This document shows positions 1 to 10,022 of a DNA stretch of 64,000 bases, in pieces. The notes beneath the pieces are model-generated. The model was not told where the DNA came from. It was given only the letters and a program-made list of their open reading frames with translations, and did not search any database. Origin of the DNA: Thalassospiraceae bacterium LMO-JJ14 (lineage in GTDB: Bacteria > Pseudomonadota > Alphaproteobacteria > Rhodospirillales > Casp-alpha2); the NCBI GenBank assembly GCA_021555105.2, contig CP134604.1:3583501-3647500 (forward strand). Reading direction: 5' to 3'. Made by a program: the position numbers and the translations under genes. Each line of letters opens with the position of its first letter. Position 1 is the first letter of the stretch.

Positions 1-127
1 CGGCCCGCGCCACGGCGTGCTCGATGCAATGCCCCTGCATGACGGCGCCATGGGTGATGTTGAATGCGCCCCGGTGGGCTTTGCCGATCGGCGTGCGGGC
101 GGTGGAAACGATGACGGCTTCGGACAT
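1..127 (-). CDS. Thiolase (acetyl-CoA acyltransferase), N-terminal part
   Basis: Only the first 42 codons lie in the window; the gene runs off the left edge. The start reads MSEAVIVSTARTPIGKA, the standard opening of the thiolase superfamily, which carries out the last step of fatty-acid beta-oxidation or acetoacetyl-CoA formation. A GGAGAG ribosome-binding site lies just before the ATG. It sits 26 bases downstream of the bifunctional hydratase/dehydrogenase gene on the same strand, the usual fadB-fadA order, so the two probably form one operon and channel the 3-ketoacyl-CoA. The catalytic Cys and His regions are outside the window, so degradative and biosynthetic thiolase cannot be separated. 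Confidence 0.85.
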   Translation of the reverse strand, partial: MSEAVIVSTARTPIGKAHRGAFNITHGAVMQGHCIEHAVARA

Positions 128-153
128 GATCTCTCCTTGTTGAATACAGTCCT

Positions 154-2256
154 TCAGGACTGATAATCGGCGAATGACTTACCTGATTTCGCCAGTTCCT
201 CGAGCAGCGGTGCCGGGCGCAGCATGTCGCCGTGGGCATCGTGCAGTTTTTTCATGGTCTCATAGATTTTTGCAACACCGGTCAGGTCGGCATAGAACAT
301 CGGTCCGCCGCGGCCGACCGGATACCCGTAACCGTGCACCCAGACCAGATCGATATCGCTGGCGCGCGTTGCGATCCCTTCGCCGAGAATCTTCGCCCCT
401 TCGTTGATGTGCGTGTACATGCAGCGCTCAAGGATTTCCTGATCGCTGACGGGGCGGCGCTGGATACCGAACTCCGCCGAAACCCTACAGATCAGTGCCT
501 CGATTTCCGGATCGGGTTCGGGTGTGCGGCTGCCTTCGGCGTAGGTGTACCAGCCCTTGCCGTTTTTCTGACCGTAGCGTCCCATCTCGTAAATGCGGTC
601 GGCGATCGTCGAGGAATAGCGGTCATTGCTCGGTGTCGTTTCACGGCGGTGCTTGCGCACCATGTAGCCCACATCCATGCCCGCCAGATCGCCCATGGCG
701 AACGGCCCCATGGCAAAGCCGAAGTCGTAAAAGACCCGGTCCACCTGTTGCGGCAAGGCCCCCTCTTCGAGCAGGAATTCTGCCTGCGAGCGGTAGGCAT
801 AGAGCATGCGGTTGCCGACGAACCCGTCGCAGACGCCGACCATGACGCCGACCTTGCCGATGTCCTTGGAAAGCTTCATGACCGTCGCGATCACGTCAGC
901 GGCGGTTTCCCTGCCGCGCACGTTTTCCATCAGTTTCATGATGTGCGCCGGGCTGAAGAAGTGCGTGCCGATCACGTCCGCCGGGCGGCTTGTGGCGGCG
1001 GCGATTTCGTCGACATCCAGCGTCGATGTATTTGTCGCCAGGATCGCGCCGGGCTTGCAGACCTCGTCCAGTTTTCTAAAGACCTTTTTCTTCAGGTCCA
1101 TGTCTTCGAACACCGCTTCGATGACGATATCCGCATCGGCGATGTCGGCATGATCGACGGTCCCCGACAGGCGCCCGAACGCCGCGTCCATTTCGTCCTC
1201 GGTGATACGCCCGCGCGCGACGCTGCCGGTATAGGTCTTCTTTGCCGCACTCATCCCGGCATCGAGTGCGTCCTGGCTCTGCTCAAGGATGGTGACGGGA
1301 ATCCCCGCGTTGGCAAAGCTCATCGCGATACCCCGGCCCATGGTGCCGCAGCCGATGACGGCAGCCTTCTTGACCGGACGCAGCGGCGTATCCCTGGGGA
1401 CGTCGGGAATCTTGTGCGCCTGGCGCTCGGCAAAGAACAGGTGCCGCGCCGCCTTTGACTGATCGGACAGCACCAGTTCGTCGAAGTGCTTGCGTTCCAG
1501 CTTCATGCCTTCGGCAACGCTGACGTACATGGCCGCCTCGACCGCATCGATGCAGCGTTGCGGCGCGATCAGGCCGCGCGCGCGTTTGGCGATCCTGTCG
1601 CGATACGCGGCAATCGTTTCAGCGGCGCCTTCGTCGGCGACGGTCATATCGCTGATGCGCCGGGGGCCTTTGCCCGATGCAATCAATTCATCGGCGAACG
1701 CGACGGCACCGCCGATCAAATCCCCTTCAGCCGGAACGATCGCGTCGAGATACCCCATAGCCAGCGCTTTTTCGGCATCGACATATTCGCCGCCGAGGAT
1801 GATATCCAGCGCCGGCGCGATACCGATCAGACGCGGCAGGCGCTGCGTCCCCCCGGCGCCCGGTAACAGGCCCAGATTGATCTCCGGCAGTCCGAAGCGC
1901 GCCGATGCGTCGCCGACCCGGTAATGGCAGCCCAGCGAGATTTCGCAGCCGCCGCCGACGGCGGTGCCGTGAATGGCGGCGACGACCGGCTTTTCGCTGG
2001 CTTCGATATTATTGATGAGCACCGAAAGTGACGGTTCCTGGCGCGGCTTGCCGAATTCCGTAATATCGGCGCCGCCGCAAAAACAGCGATTGCGCCCGGC
2101 AAGCACAATGGCCTGAACCGTATCGTCCGCCGCTGCCTTGGCAAACGCGGCGTCAATTCCCTGGCGTACAGCAACGCCGAGTGCATTGACGGGCGGATTA
2201 TCGAGGACGATAACGGCAACATGGCCACGCTTTTCATAGTCGACAGGGGACGTCAT
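154..2256 (-). CDS. Bifunctional enoyl-CoA hydratase / 3-hydroxyacyl-CoA dehydrogenase (FadB/FadJ type)
   Basis: A 700-residue beta-oxidation enzyme that hydrates trans-2-enoyl-CoA and then oxidises the 3-hydroxyacyl-CoA with NAD+. The N-terminal crotonase domain (about 1-200) shows GGAD at 61-64 and both catalytic glutamates, E105 in GGGCEISLG and E125 in LPEINLG. The dehydrogenase part begins near 297 with the Rossmann motif GCGTMG (302-307) and carries THFFSPAHIMKLMENVRG further on. I chose the ATG at 2256 because an AAGGAT site precedes it and the crotonase fold starts directly; the frame stays open 108 bases further upstream without recognisable protein. Thiolase follows closely on the same strand. 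Length and order fit the FadB/FadJ alpha subunit; which of the two it is cannot be said. Confidence 0.93.
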   Translation of the reverse strand: MTSPVDYEKRGHVAVIVLDNPPVNALGVAVRQGIDAAFAKAAADDTVQAIVLAGRNRCFCGGADITEFGKPRQEPSLSVLINNIEASEKPVVAAIHGTAVGGGCEISLGCHYRVGDASARFGLPEINLGLLPGAGGTQRLPRLIGIAPALDIILGGEYVDAEKALAMGYLDAIVPAEGDLIGGAVAFADELIASGKGPRRISDMTVADEGAAETIAAYRDRIAKRARGLIAPQRCIDAVEAAMYVSVAEGMKLERKHFDELVLSDQSKAARHLFFAERQAHKIPDVPRDTPLRPVKKAAVIGCGTMGRGIAMSFANAGIPVTILEQSQDALDAGMSAAKKTYTGSVARGRITEDEMDAAFGRLSGTVDHADIADADIVIEAVFEDMDLKKKVFRKLDEVCKPGAILATNTSTLDVDEIAAATSRPADVIGTHFFSPAHIMKLMENVRGRETAADVIATVMKLSKDIGKVGVMVGVCDGFVGNRMLYAYRSQAEFLLEEGALPQQVDRVFYDFGFAMGPFAMGDLAGMDVGYMVRKHRRETTPSNDRYSSTIADRIYEMGRYGQKNGKGWYTYAEGSRTPEPDPEIEALICRVSAEFGIQRRPVSDQEILERCMYTHINEGAKILGEGIATRASDIDLVWVHGYGYPVGRGGPMFYADLTGVAKIYETMKKLHDAHGDMLRPAPLLEELAKSGKSFADYQS

Positions 2257-2541
2257 CGGATGATCCTTTTTTGAAACTTGCTTTTGCAGTGCGAAACTGC
2301 AGTATGGGATGGAGCCTCGGAGTTGTCCAGCCCATGCGCCTTGCCGAAACAAAGTTTTGCCCATTTATGCGATGATCGCCAGCCTCGGAAATTCTGCTGG
2401 ATATTCTCTTCGGTTTTCTGGCGGTTTCTGGGGGATTCTGGCTGCGGCGGATGCGAAACTCCGGCAAACTACCGGCAAACGAACAGGCAGACCGGGCAAT
2501 CCGGTTTCACCGCCGCGTCGTCAAACAAAGGCAGAAAGAGC

Positions 2542-3765
2542 ATGAATTTCGATTTTTCAGAACGCACCGAAGAACTCCGCGCACGGCTGATGGCGTTCAT
2601 GGACGAACATGTCTATCCGAACGAAAAAGTCTACCACGAGCAGTTGGAGGCCGGTGAGCACTGGGCAACGCCGCCTGTCATGGAAGAGCTGAAGAGCAAA
2701 GCCAAAAAGGCCGGACTGTGGAACCTGTTCCTGCCCGAAGCCGAATATGGCGCCGGGCTGAGCAACCTCGAATATGCACCGTTGTGCGAGATCATGGGCC
2801 GCTCGCCGATCGGTCCCGAGGTCTTCAATTGCGCGGCCCCCGATACCGGCAACATGGAAGTGCTGGTGCGCTACGGCTCGGATGAACAGAAGGAACGCTG
2901 GCTGAAACCGTTGCTGGACGGTGAAATCCGTTCCGCGTTTGCGATGACCGAACCCGACGTCGCGTCTTCCGATGCCACCAACATCCAATCCAGCATTGTC
3001 CGTGACGGCGACGACTATATCCTGAACGGCCGCAAGTGGTGGACGTCGGGCGCCGGCGATGCACGCTGCGAGATTCTCATCTTTATGGGCAAGTCCGACC
3101 CGAGTGCGGAAAAATACCGCCAGCAGTCGATGGTCCTGGTGCCCAGGGACACGCCCGGCGTGACCCTGATCCGCCCGCTGACGGTGTTCGGTTACGACCA
3201 CGCGCCGCACGGTCACTTCGAGATCGATTTCAAGGACGTACGCGTGCCGGTATCGAACATGATCCTCGGTGAAGGGCGCGGGTTCGAGATCGCGCAGGGG
3301 CGTCTCGGCCCCGGCCGCATTCATCATTGCATGCGCCTGATCGGTGTCGCCGAACGCTCCCTCGAAGCGATGTGCGCGCGCGCCAAGAAACGGGTCGCCT
3401 TCGGCAAGCCGCTCGCCGAACAGGGCGTCGTCATGGATGTCATTTCACGTTCGCGCATCGAAATCGAACAGGCCCGGCTGCTGACGCTCAAAGCCGCCTA
3501 TATGATGGATACCGTCGGCAACAAGATCGCCCGCTCGGAAATCGCCATGATCAAGGTCATCGCCCCGCAGATGGCCTGCGACGTCATCGACCGCGCGATA
3601 CAGGTTCATGGCGGCGGCGGCGTGTCCGAGGATTTCGGCCTCGCCTATGCCTGGGCCAAGACGCGCAGCCTCAGGCTCGCCGACGGCCCCGACGAAGTCC
3701 ACCGCACATCGCTGGCGAAGATGGAATTGAAAAAGCAGAGCCCACGCTGGATTTACAGCGACTGA
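2542..3765 (+). CDS. Acyl-CoA dehydrogenase (ACAD10/11-like)
   Basis: A 407-residue flavoprotein that introduces the trans-2 double bond into acyl-CoA and passes electrons to electron-transfer flavoprotein. Family marks seen are the FAD/substrate stretch [17 protein letters not shown], the WWTSGAGD segment after the beta domain, and the C-terminal helical region with [19 protein letters not shown]. The last two are typical of the ACAD10/11-like branch. The start at 2542 follows an AGAAAGAG site; an open frame extends upstream to 2278 but its first 88 codons are not protein-like. It is divergent from the beta-oxidation operon, with about 285 bases between the two start codons. Chain-length preference cannot be read from the sequence. 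Confidence 0.9.
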   Translation: MNFDFSERTEELRARLMAFMDEHVYPNEKVYHEQLEAGEHWATPPVMEELKSKAKKAGLWNLFLPEAEYGAGLSNLEYAPLCEIMGRSPIGPEVFNCAAPDTGNMEVLVRYGSDEQKERWLKPLLDGEIRSAFAMTEPDVASSDATNIQSSIVRDGDDYILNGRKWWTSGAGDARCEILIFMGKSDPSAEKYRQQSMVLVPRDTPGVTLIRPLTVFGYDHAPHGHFEIDFKDVRVPVSNMILGEGRGFEIAQGRLGPGRIHHCMRLIGVAERSLEAMCARAKKRVAFGKPLAEQGVVMDVISRSRIEIEQARLLTLKAAYMMDTVGNKIARSEIAMIKVIAPQMACDVIDRAIQVHGGGGVSEDFGLAYAWAKTRSLRLADGPDEVHRTSLAKMELKKQSPRWIYSD

Positions 3766-3781
3766 CCGGGCGCGGTTCCCC

Positions 3782-4726
3782 TCAACGCGGCTGGCGTGTG
3801 CGCTCGGCGCTCGGCGGATAGCCCTTCAGCGCGCGATAGGCCTTGGTGAAATGACTGGGGCTGTAAAATCCGGTGGCCATCGCCACTTCGCTGATGGTCA
3901 GCGCGCTCTGGCGCAGCAAGCGCCCGGCGTATTCGATCCGAACCGTCAGATACACATGCTGAAACGTCGCCCCGAGGTGGGCCTTGAACAGCCGGCTCAG
4001 GTGACGTTCGCTGACACCGGCGAAGCGCGCCATCGTCGCGCGGTCGAGCGGCGTTTCCGGTGTGCTTTCCATCTTTTCCAGCACCGAAAGCAGCACCGGG
4101 TGATGGATACCGTAGGTTTCGATCAGGGACGCTTTCTGAGACTCCGTCCCGGCACCGACATGCGTGTGCAGAAACCAGTCGCTGACCCGGCGCGCGAAAT
4201 CCTCGCCCATCTGCTCGGCAATCAGCGCATGCATCATGTCCAGCGGCGCGACGCCGCCGCCACAGGTGATCCGGTTGCCGTCGATCACGTAGCGTGATTT
4301 TTCGGGAACCAGGTCCGGAAACGCTTCCATGAAGGCCGGGGCATGCTCCCAGTGTATCGTGAAGCGGCGGTTTTCGAGCAAGCCCGCGGCAGCGACCAGA
4401 TAAGGCCCGCCGGAAATGCCGCCGATCCGCACCCCGCCCCGGGCCAGCGTCCTGAGACGGTCGAGAACGCCGGGATGATTCCAGTGCGACGGGTCGCCAC
4501 CGGCACACACCAGCACGATATCCAGATCGGTGCCGGCCGCTGCAAGCGGCTGCACGGGGATTTGTGCGCCCGATGAGGTGCGCGCGACATCGGGGTGCAG
4601 GGCGTATGCGCTGAGCCGGTAGTGTTCCTGTCCGGCCAGCAGGTTTGCAGCCCTGAGCGGCTCGCTCGCCGAGGCGAAGGACATCAGGGCAAATCCGGGG
4701 ATCAGGATAAAACCGACCTTTTGCAC
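3782..4726 (-). CDS. GlxA-family transcriptional regulator (DJ-1/PfpI domain plus AraC helix-turn-helix), GbdR/CdhR-like
   Basis: A 314-residue regulator. The N-terminal half is an amidotransferase-like DJ-1/PfpI domain used as a ligand sensor (opening VGFILIPGFALMSFASASEP). The C-terminal hundred residues are a double AraC helix-turn-helix (RATMARFAGVSERHLSRLF, then EVAMATGFYSPSHFTKAYR). This architecture and the FASASEPLRAAN segment match the GbdR/CdhR branch, which activates glycine betaine, dimethylglycine or carnitine catabolism. It is divergent from soxBDAG across a 119-base gap, so it is the likely activator of the sarcosine oxidase operon; the ligand is an inference from context. Confidence 0.87.
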   Translation of the reverse strand: MQKVGFILIPGFALMSFASASEPLRAANLLAGQEHYRLSAYALHPDVARTSSGAQIPVQPLAAAGTDLDIVLVCAGGDPSHWNHPGVLDRLRTLARGGVRIGGISGGPYLVAAAGLLENRRFTIHWEHAPAFMEAFPDLVPEKSRYVIDGNRITCGGGVAPLDMMHALIAEQMGEDFARRVSDWFLHTHVGAGTESQKASLIETYGIHHPVLLSVLEKMESTPETPLDRATMARFAGVSERHLSRLFKAHLGATFQHVYLTVRIEYAGRLLRQSALTISEVAMATGFYSPSHFTKAYRALKGYPPSAERTRQPR

Positions 4727-4845
4727 AGACGCCCCCGGATCAATCGAAAATACGTCCTTTATTTACATGTATATGTCCCTTTACGGCAAGCGGAGCGCTG
4801 ACGTCCGTGCAATTATGATGGCTGTGATCATCCGTGGGGTTCTTC

Positions 4846-6096
4846 ATGCGTTATTCCGCACTGTCGATTATTCGCAACGCGCTCGGCGGCAACCGCGGCT
4901 GGAAGCCTGTCTGGCGGACCCCCGAGCCGAAGCCGCATTACGATGTCATCATTGCCGGCGGTGGCGGTCACGGGCTGGCGACGGCGTATTATCTGGCGCG
5001 TGAATTCGGCATCCGCAATATCGGCGTGCTGGAAAAGAGCTACATCGGCTCCGGCAACGTCGGCCGGAACACGACGATCATCCGGTCCAATTACCTGCTC
5101 GAAGGCAACAATCCGTTTTACGAGCTTTCGCTGAAGCTCTGGGAAGGGCTGGAACAGCAGTTCAATTTCAACGCCATGGTTTCACAGCGCGGCGTCATCA
5201 ATCTGTTCCACAGCGATGCCCAGCGCGACGCCGCGGCACGGCGCGGCAACGCCATGCGCCTGCACGGTGTCGATGCGGAACTTGTCGAGCGCGAAGGCGT
5301 CCGCGACATGCTGCCGTTCCTGGATTACAACAACGCCCGCTTTCCCATCATGGGCGGCCTTTTGCAGCGGCGCGGCGGCACGGTGCGCCACGATGCCGTT
5401 GCCTGGGGCTTTGCCCGCGGTGCCGACAGTTATGGCGTCGACATCATACAGGACTGCGAAATGACCGGCGTGCGCCGCGACGGCAACCGCGTCGTCGGCG
5501 TCGAGACATCGAAAGGCTATATCGCCTGTGACAAGCTGGCGCTTTCGGCCGCCGGGCATTCCAGTGTCGTCGCCGAGATGGCGGGCCTGAAACTGCCGAT
5601 CGAAAGCCATGTGCTGCAGGCTTTCGTCAGCGAAGGGCTGAAGCCGTTTATCGACATGGTCGTGACCTTCGGCGTCGGGCATTTCTATGTCTCGCAATCG
5701 GACAAAGGCGGCCTTGTCTTCGGCGGCGATATCGACGGCTACAATTCCTATGCCCGGCGCGGCAACCTGGCGACGGTCGAGCATGTGATCGAGGCCGGCG
5801 TTTCCATGATCCCGGCACTGTCGCGCGTCAAGGTGCTCAGAAGCTGGGGCGGCATCATGGACATGAGCATGGACGGCTCGCCGATCATCGACAAGGCGCC
5901 GCTCGACAACCTGTATATCAACGCCGGGTGGTGTTACGGCGGCTTCAAGGCGACGCCAGCGTCGGGGTGGTGCTATGCCCACCTGATCGCCACCGACACG
6001 CCGCATCCCGTGGCCACGCAGATGCGGCTCGACCGCTTCGAGCGCGGCTATCTGATCGACGAGCGCGGCGCCGGCGCGCAGCCGAACCTGCATTAG
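4846..6096 (+). CDS. soxB: Sarcosine oxidase, beta subunit
   Basis: A 416-residue FAD/FMN subunit of heterotetrameric sarcosine oxidase, which oxidatively demethylates sarcosine to glycine and passes the methyl group to tetrahydrofolate. The dinucleotide-binding motif GGGGHGLATAYYL lies near residue 40 and RNTTIIRSNY follows. GGTVRHDAVAWGFARGAD carries the histidine that in the family holds covalent FMN. The ATG at 4846 is used; a GTG four codons upstream is possible, but GTGGGG there acts better as a ribosome-binding site. First gene of soxBDAG, ending ten bases before soxD. Divergent from the GlxA-type regulator. Confidence 0.96.
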   Translation: MRYSALSIIRNALGGNRGWKPVWRTPEPKPHYDVIIAGGGGHGLATAYYLAREFGIRNIGVLEKSYIGSGNVGRNTTIIRSNYLLEGNNPFYELSLKLWEGLEQQFNFNAMVSQRGVINLFHSDAQRDAAARRGNAMRLHGVDAELVEREGVRDMLPFLDYNNARFPIMGGLLQRRGGTVRHDAVAWGFARGADSYGVDIIQDCEMTGVRRDGNRVVGVETSKGYIACDKLALSAAGHSSVVAEMAGLKLPIESHVLQAFVSEGLKPFIDMVVTFGVGHFYVSQSDKGGLVFGGDIDGYNSYARRGNLATVEHVIEAGVSMIPALSRVKVLRSWGGIMDMSMDGSPIIDKAPLDNLYINAGWCYGGFKATPASGWCYAHLIATDTPHPVATQMRLDRFERGYLIDERGAGAQPNLH

Positions 6097-6105
6097 GATG
6101 ATGTC

Positions 6106-6378
6106 ATGGCGAGCCTGATCGATTGTCCGCACTGTGGCGCCCGGCCCAAGGAAGAATTCACCATCAAGGGCAGCGCCGAGGCCGAACGCCCGCAAGCCGA
6201 GGCCGGAAACGAGGCGTGGTTCGGCTATGTCTATCTGCGCGACAACCCCATCGGCCGTGTCCGCGAATACTGGCACCACACATCGGGCTGCCGCCGCTGG
6301 CTGATCGTCGAACGCGACAATACCGATCATACCGTCCACCAGGTGCTGGACGCCGCAGCCGAAAAGCGCACGCCATGA
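6106..6378 (+). CDS. soxD: Sarcosine oxidase, delta subunit
   Basis: A 90-residue zinc-binding subunit of heterotetrameric sarcosine oxidase. The N-terminal CPHCGARP and the later WHHTSGCRRWLIVERD supply the Cys/His ligands that bind the structural zinc in the family. The length is normal. The stop codon overlaps the soxA start (ATGA), which indicates translational coupling. It lies between soxB and soxA as in the classical operon. Confidence 0.96.
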   Translation: MASLIDCPHCGARPKEEFTIKGSAEAERPQAEAGNEAWFGYVYLRDNPIGRVREYWHHTSGCRRWLIVERDNTDHTVHQVLDAAAEKRTP

Positions 6379-9353
6379 CCTCGTATCGCCTGAAAAGCGG
6401 TGGCCGCATCGATCGCGGCAAGACGGTCGGCTTCTCCTTCGACGGGACGCCGATGCAGGGCTTCGACGGCGACACCCTTGCCTCGGCGCTTCTCGCCAAC
6501 GGCCGCCGGCTGATGGGCCGGAGCTTCAAGTATCACCGGCCGCGCGGCGTCCTGACGGCCGGCTCGTCGGAGCCGAATGCCCTGGTGACGCTCGGTGAAG
6601 ACGGCCGCACCGAGCCCAACTGCCGCGCCACGACGGTTGAGCTTTACGAGGGATTAAGCGCACGCAGCCAGAACCGCTGGCCGTCGCTCTCGTTCGATAT
6701 CGGCGAGATCAATTCGCTGCTGTCGCCGTTCCTGAGCGCCGGGTTCTACTACAAAACCTTCATGTGGCCGGCCGCGCTGTGGGAAAAACTCTATGAGCCC
6801 GTGATCCGCCGCGCCGCCGGTCTCGGGCGCGCGACCTATGACGCCGATCCCGACGTATACGAAAAACGTTGGGCGCACTGCGACCTGCTGATCGTCGGCA
6901 CCGGACCGACGGGGCTCGCGGCGGCGCTGACGGCGGCACGGGCCGGCGCGCGGGTGATCGTCGCCGACGAGCAGGCGGCACCGGGCGGCTCCCTGCTTTC
7001 GGAAACGCGCGAGATCGACGCCATCCCGGCGGCGGATTACGCGCAGCGGCTGATCGGCGAACTGGCAACCATGACGAACGTCACGATGCTGCCCCGGACC
7101 ACGGTCTTCGGCTGTTACGACGACCGGGTCTACGGCGCCGTTGAGCGGGTGCAGAAGCATGTCCTTGTCCCCGATCCCGACAAGCCGGTCGAGCGGCTCT
7201 GGCGGATTGCCGCCCGGCGCTGCATTCTCGCCGCAGGGGCCGAGGAACGCCCGCTGGTTTTCGGCGGCAACGACCGGCCCGGCGTCATGACCGCTGAGGC
7301 GGTTCGCACCTATGCCAACCAATACGGTGTGGCTGCCGGAAAAAGCGTCGCGCTGTTCACCAACAATGCCTCGGCCTATCGCACCGCCCGCGATCTGGAA
7401 GCGCACGGCATCGAGGTTGCGGCGATCATCGATTCACGCCCCGATGCCCCGGACGATCATGACTATCACGGCCATGCCCGGGTCTTTCGCGGCGCCGTCG
7501 TCACCGCAACGCGCGGCTGGCGCGGCCTCACTGCCGTCACGGTCACGCGCGGCGGCGTGGCAGAGGAAATCAAGGCCGATGCGCTGGGCATGTCCGGCGG
7601 CTGGAATCCGGTCGTCAGCCTGGCCTGTCAGCGCGGCGACAAACCGGTTTGGTCGGATGCCCACGCGGCATTCCTGCCGCCGCCGCCCAGAGACGGCCTG
7701 AGCACCGGTGGCAGCGCGGCCGGGATCGGCACCTTGTCCGGGTGTCTGAGAAACGGTGCCGAACTGGCGGCCGACGCCGTCTCGGCGCTCGGCTTCAAGG
7801 CCCCGGCGTTCGATGCGCTCACGATCGAGGACGACCCGGACATCGCCGTCACGCCGCTGTGGTATGTCGGCGAAAGCAAAGGCCAGAGCAAGGGCAAGGC
7901 CTTCGTCGATTTCCAGAACGATGTGCACGCGGCCGATCTGGGCCTTGCGGTGCGCGAAGGCTACGGCCATGTCGAGCACACAAAACGCTACACCACCACC
8001 GGCATGGCGACCGATCAGGGCAAGCTGTCGAACGTCAATGCGATCGGCATCCTTGCCGAGGCGCGCGGCCTCACGCCCCCCGAAGTCGGCACCACGACCT
8101 ACCGTCCGTTCTATACGCCGGTCTCGTTCGGCGCCCTGGCCGGGACGCATCGTGGCCGCCATTTCCAGCCGGTGCGGCTGTCGCCACTGCATGACTGGGC
8201 AGCGAAGCGGGGCGCAGAGTTCGTCGAGGTCGGTCAGTGGTACCGGTCGTCCTGGTTCCTGAAAAAAGGCGAAACCCATTGGCGCGAAAGCGTCGACCGC
8301 GAGGTCCTCGCCGTTCGCCGCAGTGTCGGCATCTGCGATGTGTCTACGCTCGGCAAGATCGAGGTCACCGGCAGCGACGCCGCCGAATTCCTCAACCGTG
8401 TCTACTGCAACGGCTTTGCCAAACTGCCGCTCGGCAAGGCCCGCTATGGCCTGATGTTGCGCGAGGACGGCTTCATCTATGACGACGGCACGACCAGCCG
8501 TCTCGGTGAAAATCATTTCTTCATGACCACGACGACGGCGTTGGCGGCCGGCGTGCTGGCACACCTTGAATTCTGCGCGCAGGCGCACTGGCCCGAACTC
8601 GATGTCCGCTTCATTACCGCCACCGACCAGTGGGCGCAGATCGCCGTCGCCGGCCCGAATGCCCGCAACGTGCTGCAGAAAATCGTCGACGAGGATATTT
8701 CCGACGCGGCGTTCCCGTTCCTCGCGGCCCGGACCGTGGGGCTGCTGGGCGGGCAGCTACAGGCGCGGCTGTTCAGGATTTCGTTTTCCGGAGAGCTTGC
8801 CTATGAGCTTGCCGTGCCGGCGGCGTATGGCGAGGCCGTCGCCGATCTGATCATGCAGCGCGGCGAGGAATTCGCCATCACGCCCTACGGCACCGAAGCC
8901 ATGGGCGTCATGCGCATCGAAAAGGGCCACGTCACGCACGCCGAGATCAACGGCACCGTGGTGCCCGACGATATCGGCATGGGACGCATGGTGTCACAGA
9001 AGAAAGCGGACTTCATCGGCTGCGCCATGCTGCAGCGGGAAGGCCTTGGCGCCCCCGACCGGCTCAAGCTCGTCGGCCTCATACCCGTCGACAGGGCCGA
9101 CAGCTTCAAAACCGGTGCGCATATCGCGAATGCGACCGGTGCGCCCTCGCTCGCCACCGATCAGGGCTATGTCACGTCGAGCTGCTTCTCGCCGAACCTG
9201 GGACATCACATCGGCCTGGCGCTGGTCAAGCGCGGCCACGAGCGGCATGGCGAGGATATCATCGTCTGGGATGCGCTGCGCGAACAGAACATCGTCGCCA
9301 CCATCTGCGCGCCGGTATTCGTCGATCCTGAAAACGAGAAGCTGCATGTCTGA
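6375..9353 (+). CDS. soxA: Sarcosine oxidase, alpha subunit
   Basis: A 992-residue subunit with the normal domain order. An N-terminal ferredoxin-like part comes first (SGGRIDRGKTVGFSFDG, then LMGRSFKYHRPRG). A NAD+-binding region follows with VGTGPTGLAAALTAARAG. The C-terminal third is homologous to the glycine-cleavage T protein and binds tetrahydrofolate (SVGICDVSTLGKIEVTG, GVMRIEKGHVTHAEINGT). The start is set by the ATGA overlap with soxD; the same frame is open further upstream inside soxD, but that stretch is only a shadow. It overlaps soxG by eight bases. The enzyme yields 5,10-methylene-tetrahydrofolate, glycine and H2O2. Confidence 0.96.
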   Translation: MTSYRLKSGGRIDRGKTVGFSFDGTPMQGFDGDTLASALLANGRRLMGRSFKYHRPRGVLTAGSSEPNALVTLGEDGRTEPNCRATTVELYEGLSARSQNRWPSLSFDIGEINSLLSPFLSAGFYYKTFMWPAALWEKLYEPVIRRAAGLGRATYDADPDVYEKRWAHCDLLIVGTGPTGLAAALTAARAGARVIVADEQAAPGGSLLSETREIDAIPAADYAQRLIGELATMTNVTMLPRTTVFGCYDDRVYGAVERVQKHVLVPDPDKPVERLWRIAARRCILAAGAEERPLVFGGNDRPGVMTAEAVRTYANQYGVAAGKSVALFTNNASAYRTARDLEAHGIEVAAIIDSRPDAPDDHDYHGHARVFRGAVVTATRGWRGLTAVTVTRGGVAEEIKADALGMSGGWNPVVSLACQRGDKPVWSDAHAAFLPPPPRDGLSTGGSAAGIGTLSGCLRNGAELAADAVSALGFKAPAFDALTIEDDPDIAVTPLWYVGESKGQSKGKAFVDFQNDVHAADLGLAVREGYGHVEHTKRYTTTGMATDQGKLSNVNAIGILAEARGLTPPEVGTTTYRPFYTPVSFGALAGTHRGRHFQPVRLSPLHDWAAKRGAEFVEVGQWYRSSWFLKKGETHWRESVDREVLAVRRSVGICDVSTLGKIEVTGSDAAEFLNRVYCNGFAKLPLGKARYGLMLREDGFIYDDGTTSRLGENHFFMTTTTALAAGVLAHLEFCAQAHWPELDVRFITATDQWAQIAVAGPNARNVLQKIVDEDISDAAFPFLAARTVGLLGGQLQARLFRISFSGELAYELAVPAAYGEAVADLIMQRGEEFAITPYGTEAMGVMRIEKGHVTHAEINGTVVPDDIGMGRMVSQKKADFIGCAMLQREGLGAPDRLKLVGLIPVDRADSFKTGAHIANATGAPSLATDQGYVTSSCFSPNLGHHIGLALVKRGHERHGEDIIVWDALREQNIVATICAPVFVDPENEKLHV

Positions 9354-9927
9354 GATCAAACTGACCCCCGTGCGCGCCCTTGCCGACGCCCCGGTCGGCC
9401 ATTTCGGCAGCTATGACAACGCTCCGCCGCTTGTCATGACCGCATGTGCGGAAGGCGCGTTGCTGCACATCCTCGCGTCCGGCGCATCGTCGATCGCGCA
9501 GGCGGACCTGCAAGCCGCCATCGGCGCATTTGCGGATTTGGATATTCGCCCCGCCGGTCCCGGCCAGTGGTTCGCCGCCGGCGACGCCCCGCTCGGCGCC
9601 GGGGACATCGGCAAGATAAGCAGCGCCCTTGCCGGAAAGGGCGACGTCCACGATCAGAGCGCCGGGCGCGTCCGCATCGAGATCGCGGGGACACATGTCC
9701 GCGATGCCCTCGCCAAGGGGATCGCGATTGACCTGCACTCCGATGTCTTTGTGCCGGGGGCCGGCACGATCACGCTTTGCGGGCAACTGGGCGTGCATAT
9801 CAGCCGCACCGGCACTGAGCGTTATGAGATGATCATCCTGCGCTCATACGCCCGTTCGCTGTGGGACAGCCTGATCGAGATGGGCATGGAATTCGGGATC
9901 GATTGCCGTCAGGCCGCCAATACCTGA
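9346..9927 (+). CDS. soxG: Sarcosine oxidase, gamma subunit
   Basis: A 193-residue subunit, the last gene of soxBDAG. It starts MSEIKLTPVRAL inside the end of soxA (eight-base overlap) and matches the family in size and in its C-terminal segment LRSYARSLWDSLIEMGMEFG. The gamma subunit is needed for assembly and resembles a T-protein fragment. The frame remains open upstream within soxA, but the overlap start is the sensible one. About 95 bases separate it from the convergent metallo-beta-lactamase-fold gene. Confidence 0.93.
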   Translation: MSEIKLTPVRALADAPVGHFGSYDNAPPLVMTACAEGALLHILASGASSIAQADLQAAIGAFADLDIRPAGPGQWFAAGDAPLGAGDIGKISSALAGKGDVHDQSAGRVRIEIAGTHVRDALAKGIAIDLHSDVFVPGAGTITLCGQLGVHISRTGTERYEMIILRSYARSLWDSLIEMGMEFGIDCRQAANT

Positions 9928-9958
9928 CAGCGATGCCCGGCAATCTGACGCTTGAATT

Positions 9959-9995
9959 CACCCCGGAAAAAACGACGTTCTTCCGGCTCAGCTTT
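9959..9995 (+). terminator. Possible terminator after soxG
   Basis: An inverted repeat CCGGAA...TTCCGG with a 12-base loop is followed after CTCAGC by TTTT, between the convergent soxG and metallo-beta-lactamase-fold genes. The stem is short and the T run weak, so this is tentative. Confidence 0.3.
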
Positions 9996-10022
9996 TAAGC
10001 CCGTGACGACTGAAGCCGTCGT

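Noticed and set aside
232-1458. 408-codon open frame antisense to the hydratase/dehydrogenase gene
   Set aside because: A shadow of high-GC coding sequence; no protein family features and the opposite strand is clearly the real gene.
7434-8588. 384-codon frame antisense to soxA
   Set aside because: Shadow frame within a confidently assigned gene.
9933-9998. 21-codon frame after soxG starting MPGNLTLEF
   Set aside because: No ribosome-binding site and it coincides with a terminator-like inverted repeat; too short to support.
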